The notes beneath the pieces were generated by a model. The model saw only the letters and a list, made by a program, of their open reading frames with translations, was not told where the DNA came from and did no database searches. A stretch of DNA of 64,000 nucleotides from Cryptomeria japonica (taxonomy: Eukaryota > Streptophyta > Pinopsida > Cupressales > Cupressaceae). Below are positions 10,560-22,430 of the stretch, one piece after another; within the stretch, counting starts at the first letter, position 1, and every line of letters begins with the position of its first letter. Location of the stretch: contig NC_081414.1 of NCBI RefSeq assembly GCF_030272615.1, positions 335,467,427-335,531,426 of the forward strand, in the 5' to 3' direction. The position numbers and the translations under genes are program-made.

Positions 10560-12198
10560 TGTAGCGTCGTAAATTGTACGCACTTGCTAGGGTGGTACAA
10601 TTTCACACCTAGTTTAGCACCCGCCTTGGCGCATTTTGCATTTTGCATTGCATTTCCCCTTCAGCACTTAATTAATTAAATTAATTAGGTCTAAGGTTCT
10701 ATTTCATCATCTTCCACATCATAAAGTTGGGCCCTTTCATTAAAGTGTGCCCTTTTCATTTTATTCCTCCAATACATCATTTAATCAAAAACCCTAATTA
10801 GGTCCTATTTCAAACTTGGGGGCTTGATTTCGGGGGTCAAAACATCTCGAAATCACCTGTAACTTCGAGATTCTCTCTAAAATCATCATATCCGACGGCC
10901 CTGAAATTTGGTGAAAAGTTGTCGGGACCATGGCGCCCGGAGAGGACCATGGCGCCCAGAGTGCACATGGTCCCGGACATTTTTCCCGAAATTTTGGGAG
11001 CGCGATCCAATCATAAAATAAATCTTAACCCCAAGAAATTGGTAGGAGATTCAATCTCTAGGTCGGCCAAAGGTTGAAATTACGACCTAGGGTTTCATAT
11101 ATAAGAACTCTCTTTCTTCATTTGAAAGGATCAGAATTTTGGCTTTCAAGGACCTTCTATGCAGCGAAAGAGCAGATCTTTGAAGACTTCAACAACATTC
11201 AACATCCATCCATCAAGCATTCATCCATTTAGGGCTTTGAAGATATTGAAGAGCAATAGGAGATTACCGACTGAAGATTGGCTTGTACCCCTCCCTTGGG
11301 GTTGGGTATGATTTCATGTTGTTTTCATGTCTTTGCATAAGCCTCACTATATCATTTGTATTCATGCTTTAGATCACTTTGCATCTTGATTTGGAGCATT
11401 TACATTATCATTTGCAAGCAATTAGGGTTTACTTTCTAGGTTGCTCTAGTTTGCTTACTTGCATTTTAGGATCTTGCACACACACAAGGTCTGCACACAC
11501 ACTACTTTTACTTGGCTATTCATGGAGGTGGAAATCACCAAAGCGGGGGTTTGACTAAAGCAAAACCCTATATAGCCGCCCACTATACCTTTTCAGATAT
11601 AAGTGCAGGTTTCGGGATTCGGACGATGCCGCAAGTTGCAGATTCGGGAAAAGCAGGCCGAGACAGCACTCCACACCAAATTTCAGAGCAAAAGACTAGG
11701 ACAGGGGCGTGGGGCGCCCTGGTCCTACCAGGACAGGGGTGCTGGGTGCCCTGGTCCCTCTATCAGATAGCAGTTTCAGCATTTCTGACAGCTTTTCAGG
11801 TTGTAAAACAGCAGTTTGAGCAGCAGTTTCAGGGGCAGAATCAGGACAGTGGTGCCCTCGCCCCCGTCCTGAACATTTTCACTCAGATTTTAACACTGGG
11901 TACGCATTTGCATTCTTGTCTTGTCCTTGTGTTTACAGCTTTCCATTATTTAAGTTCAATTCTGCAATCTTGTTATTAGTTCATACTTGCACTTTAGGGT
12001 TAGGGATTGAACTTGCATCATTCTATCTATCATTTGCAACAAAGGAATAGAAATCCTAATAGGTAGCCCGTGGCTCTCTCTTCCACAAAAAGAAGTAGCC
12101 AATTGTGTGATACCTCTAGGCTCTTTCGTATTCCACAAGTGTGTGATTGAAAGTGAGATTAGGGCATGTTTGCTTAGCATCACTTTTTCCCCTACACA
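10560..12198 (+). repeat. 3' LTR of Gypsy-A2
   Basis: Starts TGTAGCGTCGTAAATTG, ends CCTACACA, and is followed by the target duplication ACTAT. It matches 4819-6422. Its hairpin region (10923-10975) holds an extra partial copy of 'ggaccatggcgccc', and GC-rich modules recur at about 11697-11760. Confidence 0.9.
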
Positions 12199-12203
12199 AC
12201 TAT

Positions 12204-13215
12204 CCATTCCTCAAATTTGATATAATTTGATCTTGTGTAATGAGAATCCCAAATAGAAGTCCATAATTAAACAGGTTGCTCCTCCCCTTACCTGTTTATG
12301 ATGTTAAGCCTCAATTTCTCGGGCCACATACCCCTAAAACATCCATAGAATAAGATTAAATGCATAAATAATGAGTGAAACTTAAAATTAGGGTAATTAT
12401 TATCCCCAAGGTTCAAAAAACCCTCATGTAATCTCTCAACCAAATATGATGCATAATCAAATGGCCTAGGTTCATACCTTTGAATGTTTGAAGCTAAAAA
12501 TAATGGCCCAATACTTGTGAGGTATGGAACCTCAACGCCTCCTAACTGGCCACAAGACATATAGGTGTACTGAAGGTAATGTCTGAACAAATCAATGTTA
12601 AATGGTGGCCCGTCCTATTTTGTAAGTTCTCTCGCTTCTTCTTTATGGACAACTAGTTTCCACCCAAGGTATGTAGTGTCCATTCTTTGATATTCTTTTT
12701 CCAATTCCCCAAAAGACAGAGGTTTATCAAAACCAGAATCTAGGTTGAACACTTCATTTATAGTGTTTACTGAAAACCTTATGTAGGCTTCTCCATTTGG
12801 AGTCTGAATGTATCTGCCCATAGAATTATAATTTTTCACTAGAATCTTTAAAACTTTCAAATTTACAAAAACATTATGGACAATTAGCTTACCCAGATTT
12901 GTAACCCAGGGGTTACGGAGAGGAACCTCCCTATTTTTTTCCAAGTAATGGAATAATATAAATTCATGGCCCCTTACCCTAGTCCAAATATCCCCGACAT
13001 CCTTCTATCTATCTTCCAATTGATTCGAGACAGGTAGATGTTGTTTCAATCTTCTAGACTTAGGGCTATGCACTTGCATTTGATCAATTATATCCTGGTT
13101 CAATTTTCTAACTTGGGCGTCTTCTCCTATTTTGGATTTCTTCGCTCCTGACTCTGAACTCTTGGCTGATCTCTTTTTTCCTGTAGAACTAGATGCCTCT
13201 ATCTCTGCAACTACA
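12204..13215 (-). pseudogene. FamX N-terminal fragment (unrecognised protein, broken)
   Basis: One minus-strand frame runs from about 13215 to 12204 with several stops (about 12614, 12285 and near 13005). It begins with a Lys/Ser-rich basic stretch, then a conserved block with LGKLIVHNVFVNLKVLKILV and IRFSVNTINEVFNLD. This aligns with VGKLVVPGVFMDVDLLALIA and IEINEDKFRKVFKLS in the FamX copy at 53699-54088. Further on, FDYASYLVERLHEG matches FDYAS...LADAIHKG of the same copy. The frame continues across the Gypsy-A2 target site into 4651-4818. I do not recognise the family. A plant-mobile-domain-like or transposon-associated protein is possible but not shown. Confidence 0.6.
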
Positions 13216-14796
13216 ATTTCTCACTCTACCTTTACGAATTAGAAGTCTCTATTCTGCCAATTTTCTTCACTATGTGAGATTTATGTCAAGCAACTTCAAT
13301 TATATAGTAAATGTATTCAATGCCAAACTTGCAATGATTAGCATCCCATAAATTGGCATCATGTGAACCCAGTGCAACCATTTAAAAAGATTCCTCTGCT
13401 TTAGTTTTAAAATTTGATTTGACAATGACTCAAAGGCACAGGTCTCCTCGATGTAATTTTATTTTGGCGTCATCAACATAACTCTCTCCCTTTCTTTGAT
13501 ACATTGAGATTACCTATTGATCGACATATGTTGGTCCAATGATTTTCACTACCTATGGATTTCTTCTTACTCATCTGGATAACATGGTGATGACCTCTCT
13601 TCCTGCTGATCGGTGCGATTTATCCCACTAGTCTCATTGGGCATCAAGATAGCTTAAAATGTGTTTAGGCGATGGGTATAATTTCCCTGATGTATTTTCC
13701 CTCGACGTAGCACCTCCTGATATGTTATGTCTCCTCAACATAAGCTTTGCCAATATTCTCATCAGGAATAGTCTTACCGATAGCTGATTTGGCAAGACAA
13801 TATTTCTCCATTGCCACTTGTGTGTGTTCTACTAATGGACTTCATTGGTGTATTCTATCTTGATCATATGCTTCTACTTGTCTTAAGTGTTACCATCAGG
13901 TTTAATTTTTTTGATAGTGTAGATTTCAAATTTTTTGTAACTTTTGCTTTTCCTTATGAATACAAATGTTTATAATCTGCTTAATGGGTTCAATTTAAAC
14001 TGAACAAAACCTCTAACACAAAAATGGACTCCACTATTCCTAGTTATTCTTTAAGATACTTTTGAAGCATACATTTTGGCAAAAATTGTCAAAGTGAAAT
14101 CTCATCCATATCTACCATCTGATAATAACACATGTTTTTTCTTCAAAGAAATCTTGAAAACCATTTGATAAGTAGCCACAATCACATTTGCATTTTTTAT
14201 CACTCCAAGAAATGCCTGATCAACTTTCTATCCTCCAATCTGCACCTTGAGAGGATCTTTGTCTACTTTGTCTCATCTTAGTGCCACCTTCAAGCTACCT
14301 AGCTGATGGTTGGTTTACGGGAGCCAAATCATAGATGGATGGGAGCTGGTCACCTTCAAGCTTCTTTAAATGTAGCTACTCTTGACTTACTACTTGGCCT
14401 AGTTTGCAAATTCTAGAGAATCCTAGTGATGCAGAGAGGCTATAGGATCCCTCAAATCTTTGTGAACCTTCCCGACCTTAACACTACTTTGATCTTATCA
14501 GAGTGCTTTGACATTGTTATAATATAGTTGTTTCTCTTGTGATCTGTCAATGACTGTTGTTCATGATGTTACTGTGTTGAATGTTCAATGGTTTTGGTTC
14601 ATTTTGCAAATTTTCTATGTTTAAGTATTTCAAATTGGTATATTATACTGAGACATCATTTCATAACTAACATTTAAAGTTCTTTATCACTAGTTCTAAG
14701 AAGACTTATGTAGTTGCAACATCATCTTGCTTAGTTTGTGAATGTTATAGAACAAAGTTTCCATAGCCCGATTTTTTTTGCCTATGAAGAAAGATC
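13216..14796. other. Left end and 5' noncoding region of the outer CACTA
   Basis: No gene seen. Bases 13759-13790 read on the plus strand as the reverse complement of the repeat 'tatcggtaagacttatcccgatgg' found at the right end (62740-63346), with a few mismatches. This marks the left subterminal region. The exact left terminus is not resolved; CACTAGTCTCATTGGGC at 13626 resembles the terminal consensus. Confidence 0.5.
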
Positions 14797-15000
14797 ATGT
14801 TAGATAATATCAAAGAAGAAAAAAATAAGGAGACAATTTCTAGATTGTGGTCTAGCTTGAAAAGAAAAGGTGATAGAAAATGTTATTGTCCCTACAAAAA
14901 TTGTAAGGGTTTAAAGATTAGAAGACTTCTAATCACAACAACTGAGAAACATTGTAGGCAACATGGTCACATTGAAGGGGGGCATGATTATCATCCATTG
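14797..15000 (+). pseudogene. Outer CACTA tnp2, first recognised exon
   Basis: Encodes a short Cys/His region, CYCPYKNCKGLKIRR ... HCRQHGHIEGGHDYHPL, typical of the N-terminal transposase-associated domain of TNP2-type CACTA transposases. The exon ends at TTG followed by a GTAAG donor at 15001. It is nearly identical to 42000-42149 of the inner element but has an intact Lys codon where that copy has a stop. The start is not certain: exon-like sequence may begin upstream of the ATG at 14797. Confidence 0.7.
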
Positions 15001-15241
15001 GTAAGTTGTTCATTATATCGTTTTAACATTTTTTTTTTGATAGGTAATGGGCCAAAGCCGATGAGGTGTACATACCTTACCCACTTTGGGATTTGAACTT
15101 GTGACCTCTCTTTTAAGAACACAAGTTCTCTACCACTAGGCCAACTTAGGTTGAACATCATTTTAATGATTTATATACATAAGAAATCACTTGATGATGA
15201 GATCATGATCATGGTTTATTTATGTTGATCATTTTTATATA

Positions 15242-15484
15242 GGTGGAGCGCCCTAGGGCACATGATATGGATTGCCACAACCTGGAGAATGTGGTTTTCC
15301 AAGTGGAGGAACATGGAGGTGTGAATATCGAAGCTGAAGATAATTATCCTATGGAAGAAGATGATCATGCACTAAAAAACATAATTGAAGATGATGGTAC
15401 AAATACCTTGATCCATGACACATTCAGTGCTAGCGCAACTGATCATGATGATCAAGATGACTTTGATGTTGTTCATGATGTGCC
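15242..15484 (+). pseudogene. Outer CACTA tnp2, second exon, cut by Copia
   Basis: Following an AG acceptor, this exon encodes an acidic stretch (VEEHGGVNIEAEDN ... DDQDDFDVVHDV) matching 42252-42490. It is interrupted at 15484 by the Copia 5' LTR; the coding sequence resumes at 31098. Confidence 0.75.
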
Positions 15485-16971
15485 TGTTGGCATTACATTA
15501 AGTTTGTTGGTATGATGACATTGAGAAGGTTGTTGGAGATTGTTGATATAATTGATAAAGGATGATTACTATCTTAATAATATTATTTTGTCATTGATGT
15601 CAAGCAATTGATTTTCTGATTCAGTATGATGTTGCCATATCTTAAAAAGTATGTTTTGATGAGTATAAAGATGTCGGTAAGTGACACAAAAAGAATGTGA
15701 AAATGAAGGGGAGTAATAAGTTATTCAATGGGCAACTATTACCAAGTTAGACAGTGATGAGATTATGTTATTTTGATTGTTTTGATATCCTATATATGTG
15801 TATTCGAAGACTGAATAAGAAGGAGAAAAGATTTCATGCATCGGAATGAGTAAAGGTTTGATATTGTTCTATTTTACCGAGCAAGGAGCTAGTCGGTACA
15901 CACCAAGGTTATCAATGTCGATTAAAGTAGAAAGAATGTCTACCGAGTAAAGTTCAGTATTTACCGAGTATCAACTAAGCAATAACATAATGCATTGGAT
16001 GAATAAACACATTATTAAATGAAGGATGCCAATGAGCTAGAGATTTATAGGAGATTGGAATGTCGTGCAAGAGGTTTTTAAGGATCAACGACAATAAAAA
16101 TACAAGAGTTAGATCTACAGTGCAGATTGAATGGTCATAACTAAGCACAAGTACCAAGGAAGGTATACAAATTCCAAGGCAAGATAAAACATTTTTCAGT
16201 TCAAAGGATTCAATGAATCTAGTCAAGTGGCTAAGATTAATCATGGGAAATATGATTAAGGAGATTAAGCGGTTTGGAATTGCTTATAAATAAGGAAAAG
16301 TTGATGAACAAAGTATGCAGGCAAATAGAAGAGCAGTGATACTACAGACGTGATTATCGAGTACAGAAGATTGGAGATCTGATTGAAAAACAGATTGAGA
16401 AGCCCAACAAGGAGGAAGATAAGTCTTAAGACAAGATTATTTTGAGCACATAGAGTCTGCTTTAACATTTTAGATGTGAAGTTATATATATATTTTATTA
16501 TTGTTATTTATTTTGTAAGTGACAAGAAATCTCTTAACCGAGTGGACCTAACAGTCTTATTTGTAAATCCTCTAGCAAGGTAACATTTTGAATGAGTGTT
16601 TGAAATCCTTTGACAAGGTCACTTCTAAAAAAGTGCAAGATTCTGATAGATCTGAGGGAAATCCCTTGACCAAGTCACATCTAGCAATGTGTTTATCTAA
16701 TCTTTAACAAGATTGGCTTTTAACTGAGCATACTCTAGAAGAGTATATTTTCTTAGTGGGTCTGAAATCCCACAGTGGTTTTTCCCTATTTGGGTTTCCA
16801 CGTTAAATCTGGTGTTAAATATGTTTTGTTTTTTCAATTTTATCAGTTTATGAGTTTGAATGATTTACAGTCATAGTTGCATATCAAGTAAGTTCTATCG
16901 AGGTTGAATCTGATATATATATTGAATTGTGAGTATATCTGATTCACCCCTCCCCTCTCATCTAACTAACA
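15485..16971 (+). repeat. 5' LTR of the Copia element
   Basis: About 1.49 kb, starting TGTTGGCATTACATTAAG and ending CTAACTAACA. Highly similar to 29598-31097, with scattered substitutions and small indels by eye. Confidence 0.92.
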
Positions 16972-16973
16972 AT

Positions 16974-16985
16974 TGGTATCAGAGC
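16974..16985 (+). promoter_or_regulatory. Copia primer-binding site (initiator Met tRNA)
   Basis: TGGTATCAGAGC, two bases after the LTR, is the classic plant Copia site complementary to initiator tRNA-Met. Confidence 0.92.
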
Positions 16986-17015
16986 TTGAACTCTGAAAGA
17001 AAATTTTAAAGGAAC

Positions 17016-17969
17016 TTGAGGCAAGATCCGAAGATGTATAAAAGGGATGCACCAAAGTTGAACAAGTCAAGTTTCTCCACATGGCAGAAAAGGATGAGGC
17101 TGCACTTATCAGGAATTGGAGAATATGCAACATATTATCTAGAGAATGACTACACTGCACCTAGCACCTACCTGATGACAATAGAAGAGATAAAGGCGAA
17201 GCAAGAACATATTCAAGAAATGATTGAAATAACATCAACATTGACCGATTTAGAGTTTAATGATCTAGAAGGTTGTAATGATGCCAAAGCTATGTGTAAT
17301 AAGCTTATATCTGTGTATTGTGGTGATGAACATGTTCAAAGAGAAAAAGTAGATAGTCTAAGAGGACAACTTGAATCCATGAGAATGAATGAAGGTGAGA
17401 ACATAATCCAATACAGTACAAGGTTAAAGGAAACTGTCAATCAAATCAAAGGAGCGGGAGGAACTATTGAAGAAAATGATGTAACAAATAAGTTGCTGAG
17501 AACACTTCTACCTGCTTATGCCATTCAAGTCTCTACAATTAATGAATTAAGGTATGTACCAAACATGTCAATTTCTTTGGATGATACTATCGGTAAGCTA
17601 CATGTTTTTGAGTTGAGTAATTTTGATAACAGTGGGTCTTCGGTAAACAAAGTTGAATCTACATTCAATTCTTTTCATCTTGATGAATCTAATGATTACA
17701 ATGATAGAATGTATAAGTATTTTGAAGGAAATCACAATGGAGCAAGTGAGAGATTTCGCAAAAACATGGAAGAAGTACATAAACTATATGAGGAAATTAG
17801 AAAGCAATAAGAGTTTGAAGCATTATTAGCCAAAAGGTTACCAAGTGGCAAAGGTAAGTATAAAGGAAAGTTACCTTTGAAATGTTTTAACTGTGATAAA
17901 ATTGGACATATGGCTTCAAACTGTCCTGACAAAGAATCTAGTGAAAAAAGAGAATACCAAGATGACAGA
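17016..17969 (+). pseudogene. Copia gag with zinc knuckle (one internal stop)
   Basis: The N-terminal part has the usual Copia Gag features (STWQKRMRLHLSG, and later QYSTRLKETVNQIKGAGG). A CCHC zinc knuckle, CFNCDKIGHMASNC, lies near 17882-17923. A TAA at 17808-17810 interrupts the frame between the Gag core and the knuckle, and a TAG ends it near 17970. It would form the virus-like particle and bind element RNA. The start codon is uncertain: the first ATG in frame is at 17016 and it may begin upstream. Confidence 0.85.
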
Positions 17970-17972
17970 TAG

Positions 17973-19649
17973 AAAGACTACCAATACAGAGGGCACTGAG
18001 ACTTCAGAAGGAGAGATAGAAATACATGCCTAGTAGCTGATGAGGAATCCAATGATGAAAAATCTGATGGGACTGAGACAGAGGAAGTTGTATATGTGGC
18101 TATCAAAGATGGATCAGATGAAGAAAGGTATGAAGAAAAAACCTTAATATCACACATAAATAATAATGATTCTTGGATCATAGATAGTGGATGCTCACAT
18201 CACATGACAGGTGATAAACACAAGTTTGTTAAATTAGAAGATTATGATGGAGGCTATGTAAGATTTGGTAATGATGAAACATGTCCTATGAAAGGTAAAG
18301 GATCTATCAAACTTCTTGACAATGATAAATGTGATGATGTATATTGGGTTGAAGGTCTAAAATACAATTTGTTGAGTGCAACACAGCTAAACAATATAGG
18401 ATACTGAATATAATTTCAGAAAGGAATTGTCAAAGTTCATGACAAACATGGACAGTTGGCTACTACCGGGACTCAAACAAGAGGTAATACATTTCATCTT
18501 GACTCAACTCAGAACAATTGTTTGTATGCAAAAATAGAAGACACCTGGTTATGGCATCAAAGGTTTTGTCATGTAAATTTTGATAACCTGATCAAAACAA
18601 GTAAGAAGCACCGAGTAAGAGGTCTACCAAGCTTGGAAAAACCCGAGAATGCAATATGTTGAGGATGCTAGATGGGTAAGATGACAAAATCAAACTTTAC
18701 AAGTAATTCTTACACTTCTAAAGGAATTTTAGATCGTGTACACATTGATCTTTGTGGTCCTATGAAAGTTCAAAGTTATTATGGTGATAAATACTTCATA
18801 TTATTTGTGGATGATTACTCAAGGATGATGTCAGTTATGTTTTTAAAAGAGAAATCAGAAGACTTTCAAATGTTCAAATGGTATAAGGCAAGAGTTGAAA
18901 ATGAAACAAGAAGACAGTTGAAATGTCTAAGATCTGATAGAGGAGGAGAGTTCATTTCAGATGAATTTAACTTATTTTGCAATGATCATGGTATAAAGAG
19001 ACAAGTGTTTGCACCGAGAACAACACAACAAAATGGGATAGCTAAAAGAAGAAATGGATCAATTTTAGATTGTGCCAGAACCTTGATGATAGAAAAGACA
19101 GTACCTCAAATATTTTGGAGAGAAGTAATAAGCACTATAGTTTACACCCTGAACAGAGTACAATTGAAGAAAGGAACTATGAAGACACCGTATGAAATCT
19201 AGTATGACAAGAAACCAAATGTAAGTTATTTTAAAATATTTGGAAGTAGATGTTATGTTCACAAAGATGACATAAATGGAAAATTTGATCAGAAAAGCAT
19301 GGAAGGAACATTTCTTGGTTATTCCTCTAGGAGTAAAGCATTTAAATGTCTGATCAAATCATCTAACAAAATAGTGGAAAGTGCAAATGTGAAAATTGAT
19401 GAATTTGTAGAAAGGAATGATGAAGGAAACTCCAAAGAACCAGAAGATTATGAAGAGCTTATATATGTACAACCGAGAAGTCTAACTGAGAAAGCCGATG
19501 AAGAAAATACTCAGTTACCGAGTGATGAAGAAGATCATATAGAGCCTACCAAGCCTATATTAGCAAAATATGTCGGAAGAAATCATGAATCAAGTCAGAT
19601 TATAGGAGATAAGGATGCTCCAGTGATGACAAGGAACAAACTGAGATAG
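17973..19649 (+). pseudogene. Copia pol: protease and integrase (several stops)
   Basis: In the same frame as gag. The protease motif is DSWIIDSGCSHHMTGD (about 18170-18217). The pre-integrase HWH...C zinc region (LWHQRFCHVNFDNL) begins near 18549. The integrase core follows with IDLCGPM, FVDDYSRM and SDRGGEF (DD35E pattern), then the C-terminal GTFLGYSSRSKAFKC region near 19306. In-frame stops lie near 18000, 18405, 18414, 18660, 18669, 19200 and 19647. Several look like Trp, Gln or Arg codons changed by one transition. No frameshift is needed from 17016 to 20375. Confidence 0.88.
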
Positions 19650-19652
19650 AAC

Positions 19653-20485
19653 ACATGTCTGATATCCAAGTTTGAACTGAGGATAGTAAAAGAGGCATTA
19701 AGCAATGAAGATTGGGTGAATGCTATGATACAAGAGATTGAACAAATAAAGAAAAATGAAACATGGACACTGGTCCCAAGACCAAAAGAGAAAAATGTAA
19801 TCGGTACAAAGTGGATTTTCAAAAATAAGCTAAATGAAAAAGGTGAGGTCATTCAGAATAAAGCAAGACTAGTTTGCAAAGGTTATGCTCAACAAGAAGG
19901 AATAGACTATGGTGAGATTTTTGCACCTATGGCAAGACTTGAACGAGTGAGAACATTGTTGGCATATGCTACTTACAAAAATTTCAAGGTATATCAAATG
20001 GATGTTAAAGCTGCATTTTTGAATGGTGTACTAGAAGAAGAAGTCTATATTGAACAACCTGAAGGATTTATTGAAGAGAAGAAAAAAAATCAGGTATGTA
20101 AGTTGAACAAAGCTTTATATGGCCTAAAGCAAGCACCAAGAGCATGGTATGAAAGGTTGCACTCTTACTTAATTAAGATTGAATTTATGAGGACTAGTGA
20201 AAACAACATGTATATGAAGAATGATGAGGATAATGGAATATTGATTTCAACCATATTTGTTGATGATATTATTTTTTGTGGTAATGATTCTTTATGCAAG
20301 AACTTTGGAAATGAAATGTGCAAAGAATTTGAGATGTCATTAATCGGTGAAATAAAATATTTTATAGGTTTATAGATACTGCAAATGAAAAATGGGATTT
20401 TCATTACTCAATCCAAGTATATAAAGGAAATCTTGAAGAAATTTGGAATGGAGGATTCTAAACCTGTAAGTACTCCTATGACTAC
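19653..20485 (+). pseudogene. Copia pol: reverse transcriptase (truncated)
   Basis: Clear Copia [22 protein letters not shown], then [45 protein letters not shown] and the catalytic FVDDI (YVDD equivalent) near 20257. A TAG at 20373-20375 interrupts a conserved GLQI stretch, after which homology continues (KYIKEILKKFGMEDSKPVST) until Gypsy-B1 begins at 20486. RNase H is absent from this side and from the right side of the insertion. Confidence 0.93.
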
Positions 20486-21678
20486 TGTAAAGCAGAAAAT
20501 TGAACCCTAGGTGCTCCCCCCACCCCAAAGACAGAGAAAGGAGGTCACTAGGATTGACGGTTTTCACTTAGGAGAGACTTTACATTCAAAAGAGGGGTTG
20601 AAACTCACAAGATCCAATCCCACACAATGCAAGATTGAATTCTAAATGAGTTTCATGGGCTGAGATAGCAAGGATACCCTCTTTTGTAAAGAATGTAGAT
20701 AGAAGGATTGAACTAGGAGTGTATATAAAAGTAGGAAAGATTCGCTTGTAGACGGAGATAGAGACACGGGATGAAGCTACGGACCTGAAATTAGTAGTAA
20801 AATGTCGAGACGATGCTGTCCTACAAGTTTGAGCAAAAGTTGACGGGACGATGGCACCCGGAGTGCACACGGTCGTCCGAAAAATCCGCGAAATGAAGGG
20901 GGATCTGTTCGTCTCTGCACAAGGATTCCAGATCTTCAATTATAGCCGCGTACCTGCAACCTACACACAGAAAAGAGAGGACGATTGGGGGGTTAGGGAT
21001 TAGGGGTTTGCCTTCAGGTCAAACCCCAGTTTTGGAATTAACCAAGAAATGAGAATGCTGTAAATGTAAATGTTTGTAATGTAATCAAGTACTGATACCT
21101 TGTTGTAAGAATGTTTGTATTCTTACATGCAAAGGTGTAATGATGTTGTATGTTGTATGTTGTAGGTTGTAGGTGATCTCCTCTTCAATGGTTGAATCCT
21201 TGTCTTGAATGCAACACCTAGCCTTGAATGGAGACCTAGAATGCTCAATTGCTTGAATGTTTGAATGCTTGAATGTTTGAATGTTTGCCTATCGCTTCTG
21301 CCTCTTGCACACATATATATTTTTTCCTTTTTCGTAAGAGGAAATGTAGTTTATATACTTGTCAATTAGGGTTAGAAGACTGATTTTTCTGACCTTAGGC
21401 TGACCTAGGAACATTATTTTCCAAATTGCAAACTTGAAAACCCGATGCCCAACAAGAGATCAGGCCCAAAATAGGGCCAGGGACCAGGGCGCTGGGCGCC
21501 ATGGTCCCACATCCCGGGACAATAGGGTACAAGGAGAATCAGGCCAAGGTGCAGAAAGATGCAGTTTTTGATGTCGCAAATAGGTTTCGGGGTCTCCATT
21601 CAAGTTCAACGTTGTGCCGCCATCGTGAAGACCCAAATGCAGTCAAAATTGCAAGTGTCACAATTTTACGACGCTACA
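20486..21678 (-). repeat. 3' LTR of Gypsy-B1
   Basis: About 1.19 kb; on the plus strand it starts TGTAAAGCAGAAAATTG and ends GACGCTACA. It contains the hairpin motif near 20839 and a single GC-rich palindrome module at 21481-21507. Confidence 0.9.
21481..21507. repeat. GC-rich imperfect palindrome module, one copy
   Basis: GGACCAGGGCGC TG GGCGCCATGGTCC pairs with itself almost fully. The same module occurs three times in the other LTR of this element (27770-27866), three times at 34019-34107 and twice at 40650-40708. Confidence 0.8.
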
Positions 21679-21693
21679 TTTAGCCCCCACTTT
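21679..21693 (-). promoter_or_regulatory. Polypurine tract of Gypsy-B1
   Basis: On the minus strand AAAGTGGGGGCTAAA abuts the 3' LTR, identical to the Gypsy-A2 tract. Confidence 0.75.
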
Positions 21694-22430
21694 AGTGGGA
21701 GTATAAGTGTACGCCCATACTTCCAATAAAGTACAAGGAAACAACATTGAAAGACTTTCACCACGTCAAGGAGGCAAGATACACCAAGCCCCCAGTGGAC
21801 TAAGGATCTTACGACTTTGATTGACAAAGTAAAAGGGAAGATCATGAGGGAGAACCATGACTGTTAGTAGTAAGGTTCCCTCACTATGAATCATGCAAGA
21901 AAAATACCAAAAATTTTCAAGGCAAAGCTAAGTTCACCAAGAAATTTTTTAGAATCTTGAAGAGATATGGACGGAGTGTATGCCCCCTATGTTAAAGCGA
22001 TCGTACACGCCTCATCGAGGGTGATTGCTTTAAGGTAGTGATACACATAAGAAATGAGAAGGGAAAGGAGCATGTTATCACAAAGATTTAGCCCCCAAGT
22101 GTGAGATAAACCCAAGGATAATAGACACAAAACACAAATCATGAGGTGACTTCGCTTTCCTTGAGGTCAGTATGCTGTATGATAATTCATGTATATCATA
22201 TGTATGTATGCATAATTGTTCTTCATTCTCCAATCAAGGAAGGTCACCTAGAAGAAGGGAACACATGTGTCTTTTGAGTCAACATGAGAGAGAACAAAAG
22301 AGATCTCAATGCTTTGCATCATCCTCAAGTAGACAACACTAAGGACAACAAATAGAAGAATGAGAATAACACATAGAAGAAGTAACAAAAGATATCAAGA
22401 GAGGAGGAGAGAGTCTGCTATGCTAATGAA

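Larger units (their letters stand above)
4819..12198 (+). mobile_element. Gypsy-A2, complete gag-protease-only LTR retroelement
   Basis: A 7.4-kb element with 5' LTR 4819-6422, primer site 6426-6443, one Gag/protease-like frame (6736-8901), noncoding sequence, polypurine tract 10545-10559 and 3' LTR 10560-12198. The target duplication ACTAT is at 4814-4818 and 12199-12203. The first five bases of the 5' LTR are altered (TTTAT in place of TGTAG). No reverse transcriptase, RNase H or integrase is seen in any frame, so the element is non-autonomous. It is inserted in the FamX gene. Confidence 0.88.

Noticed and set aside
13626-13642. CACTAGTCTCATTGGGC as left terminus of the outer CACTA
   Set aside because: It resembles the terminal consensus CACTAGTACATTTGGAGC, but the flanking TCC does not match TTC at the right end, so the terminus is left open.
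20586-20939. 117-residue minus-strand frame, repeated at 26881-27234 and partly at 33257-33592 and 39883-40110
   Set aside because: It lies wholly within Gypsy-B LTRs, spans the hairpin motif, has no domain and is conserved only because the LTR is repeated.
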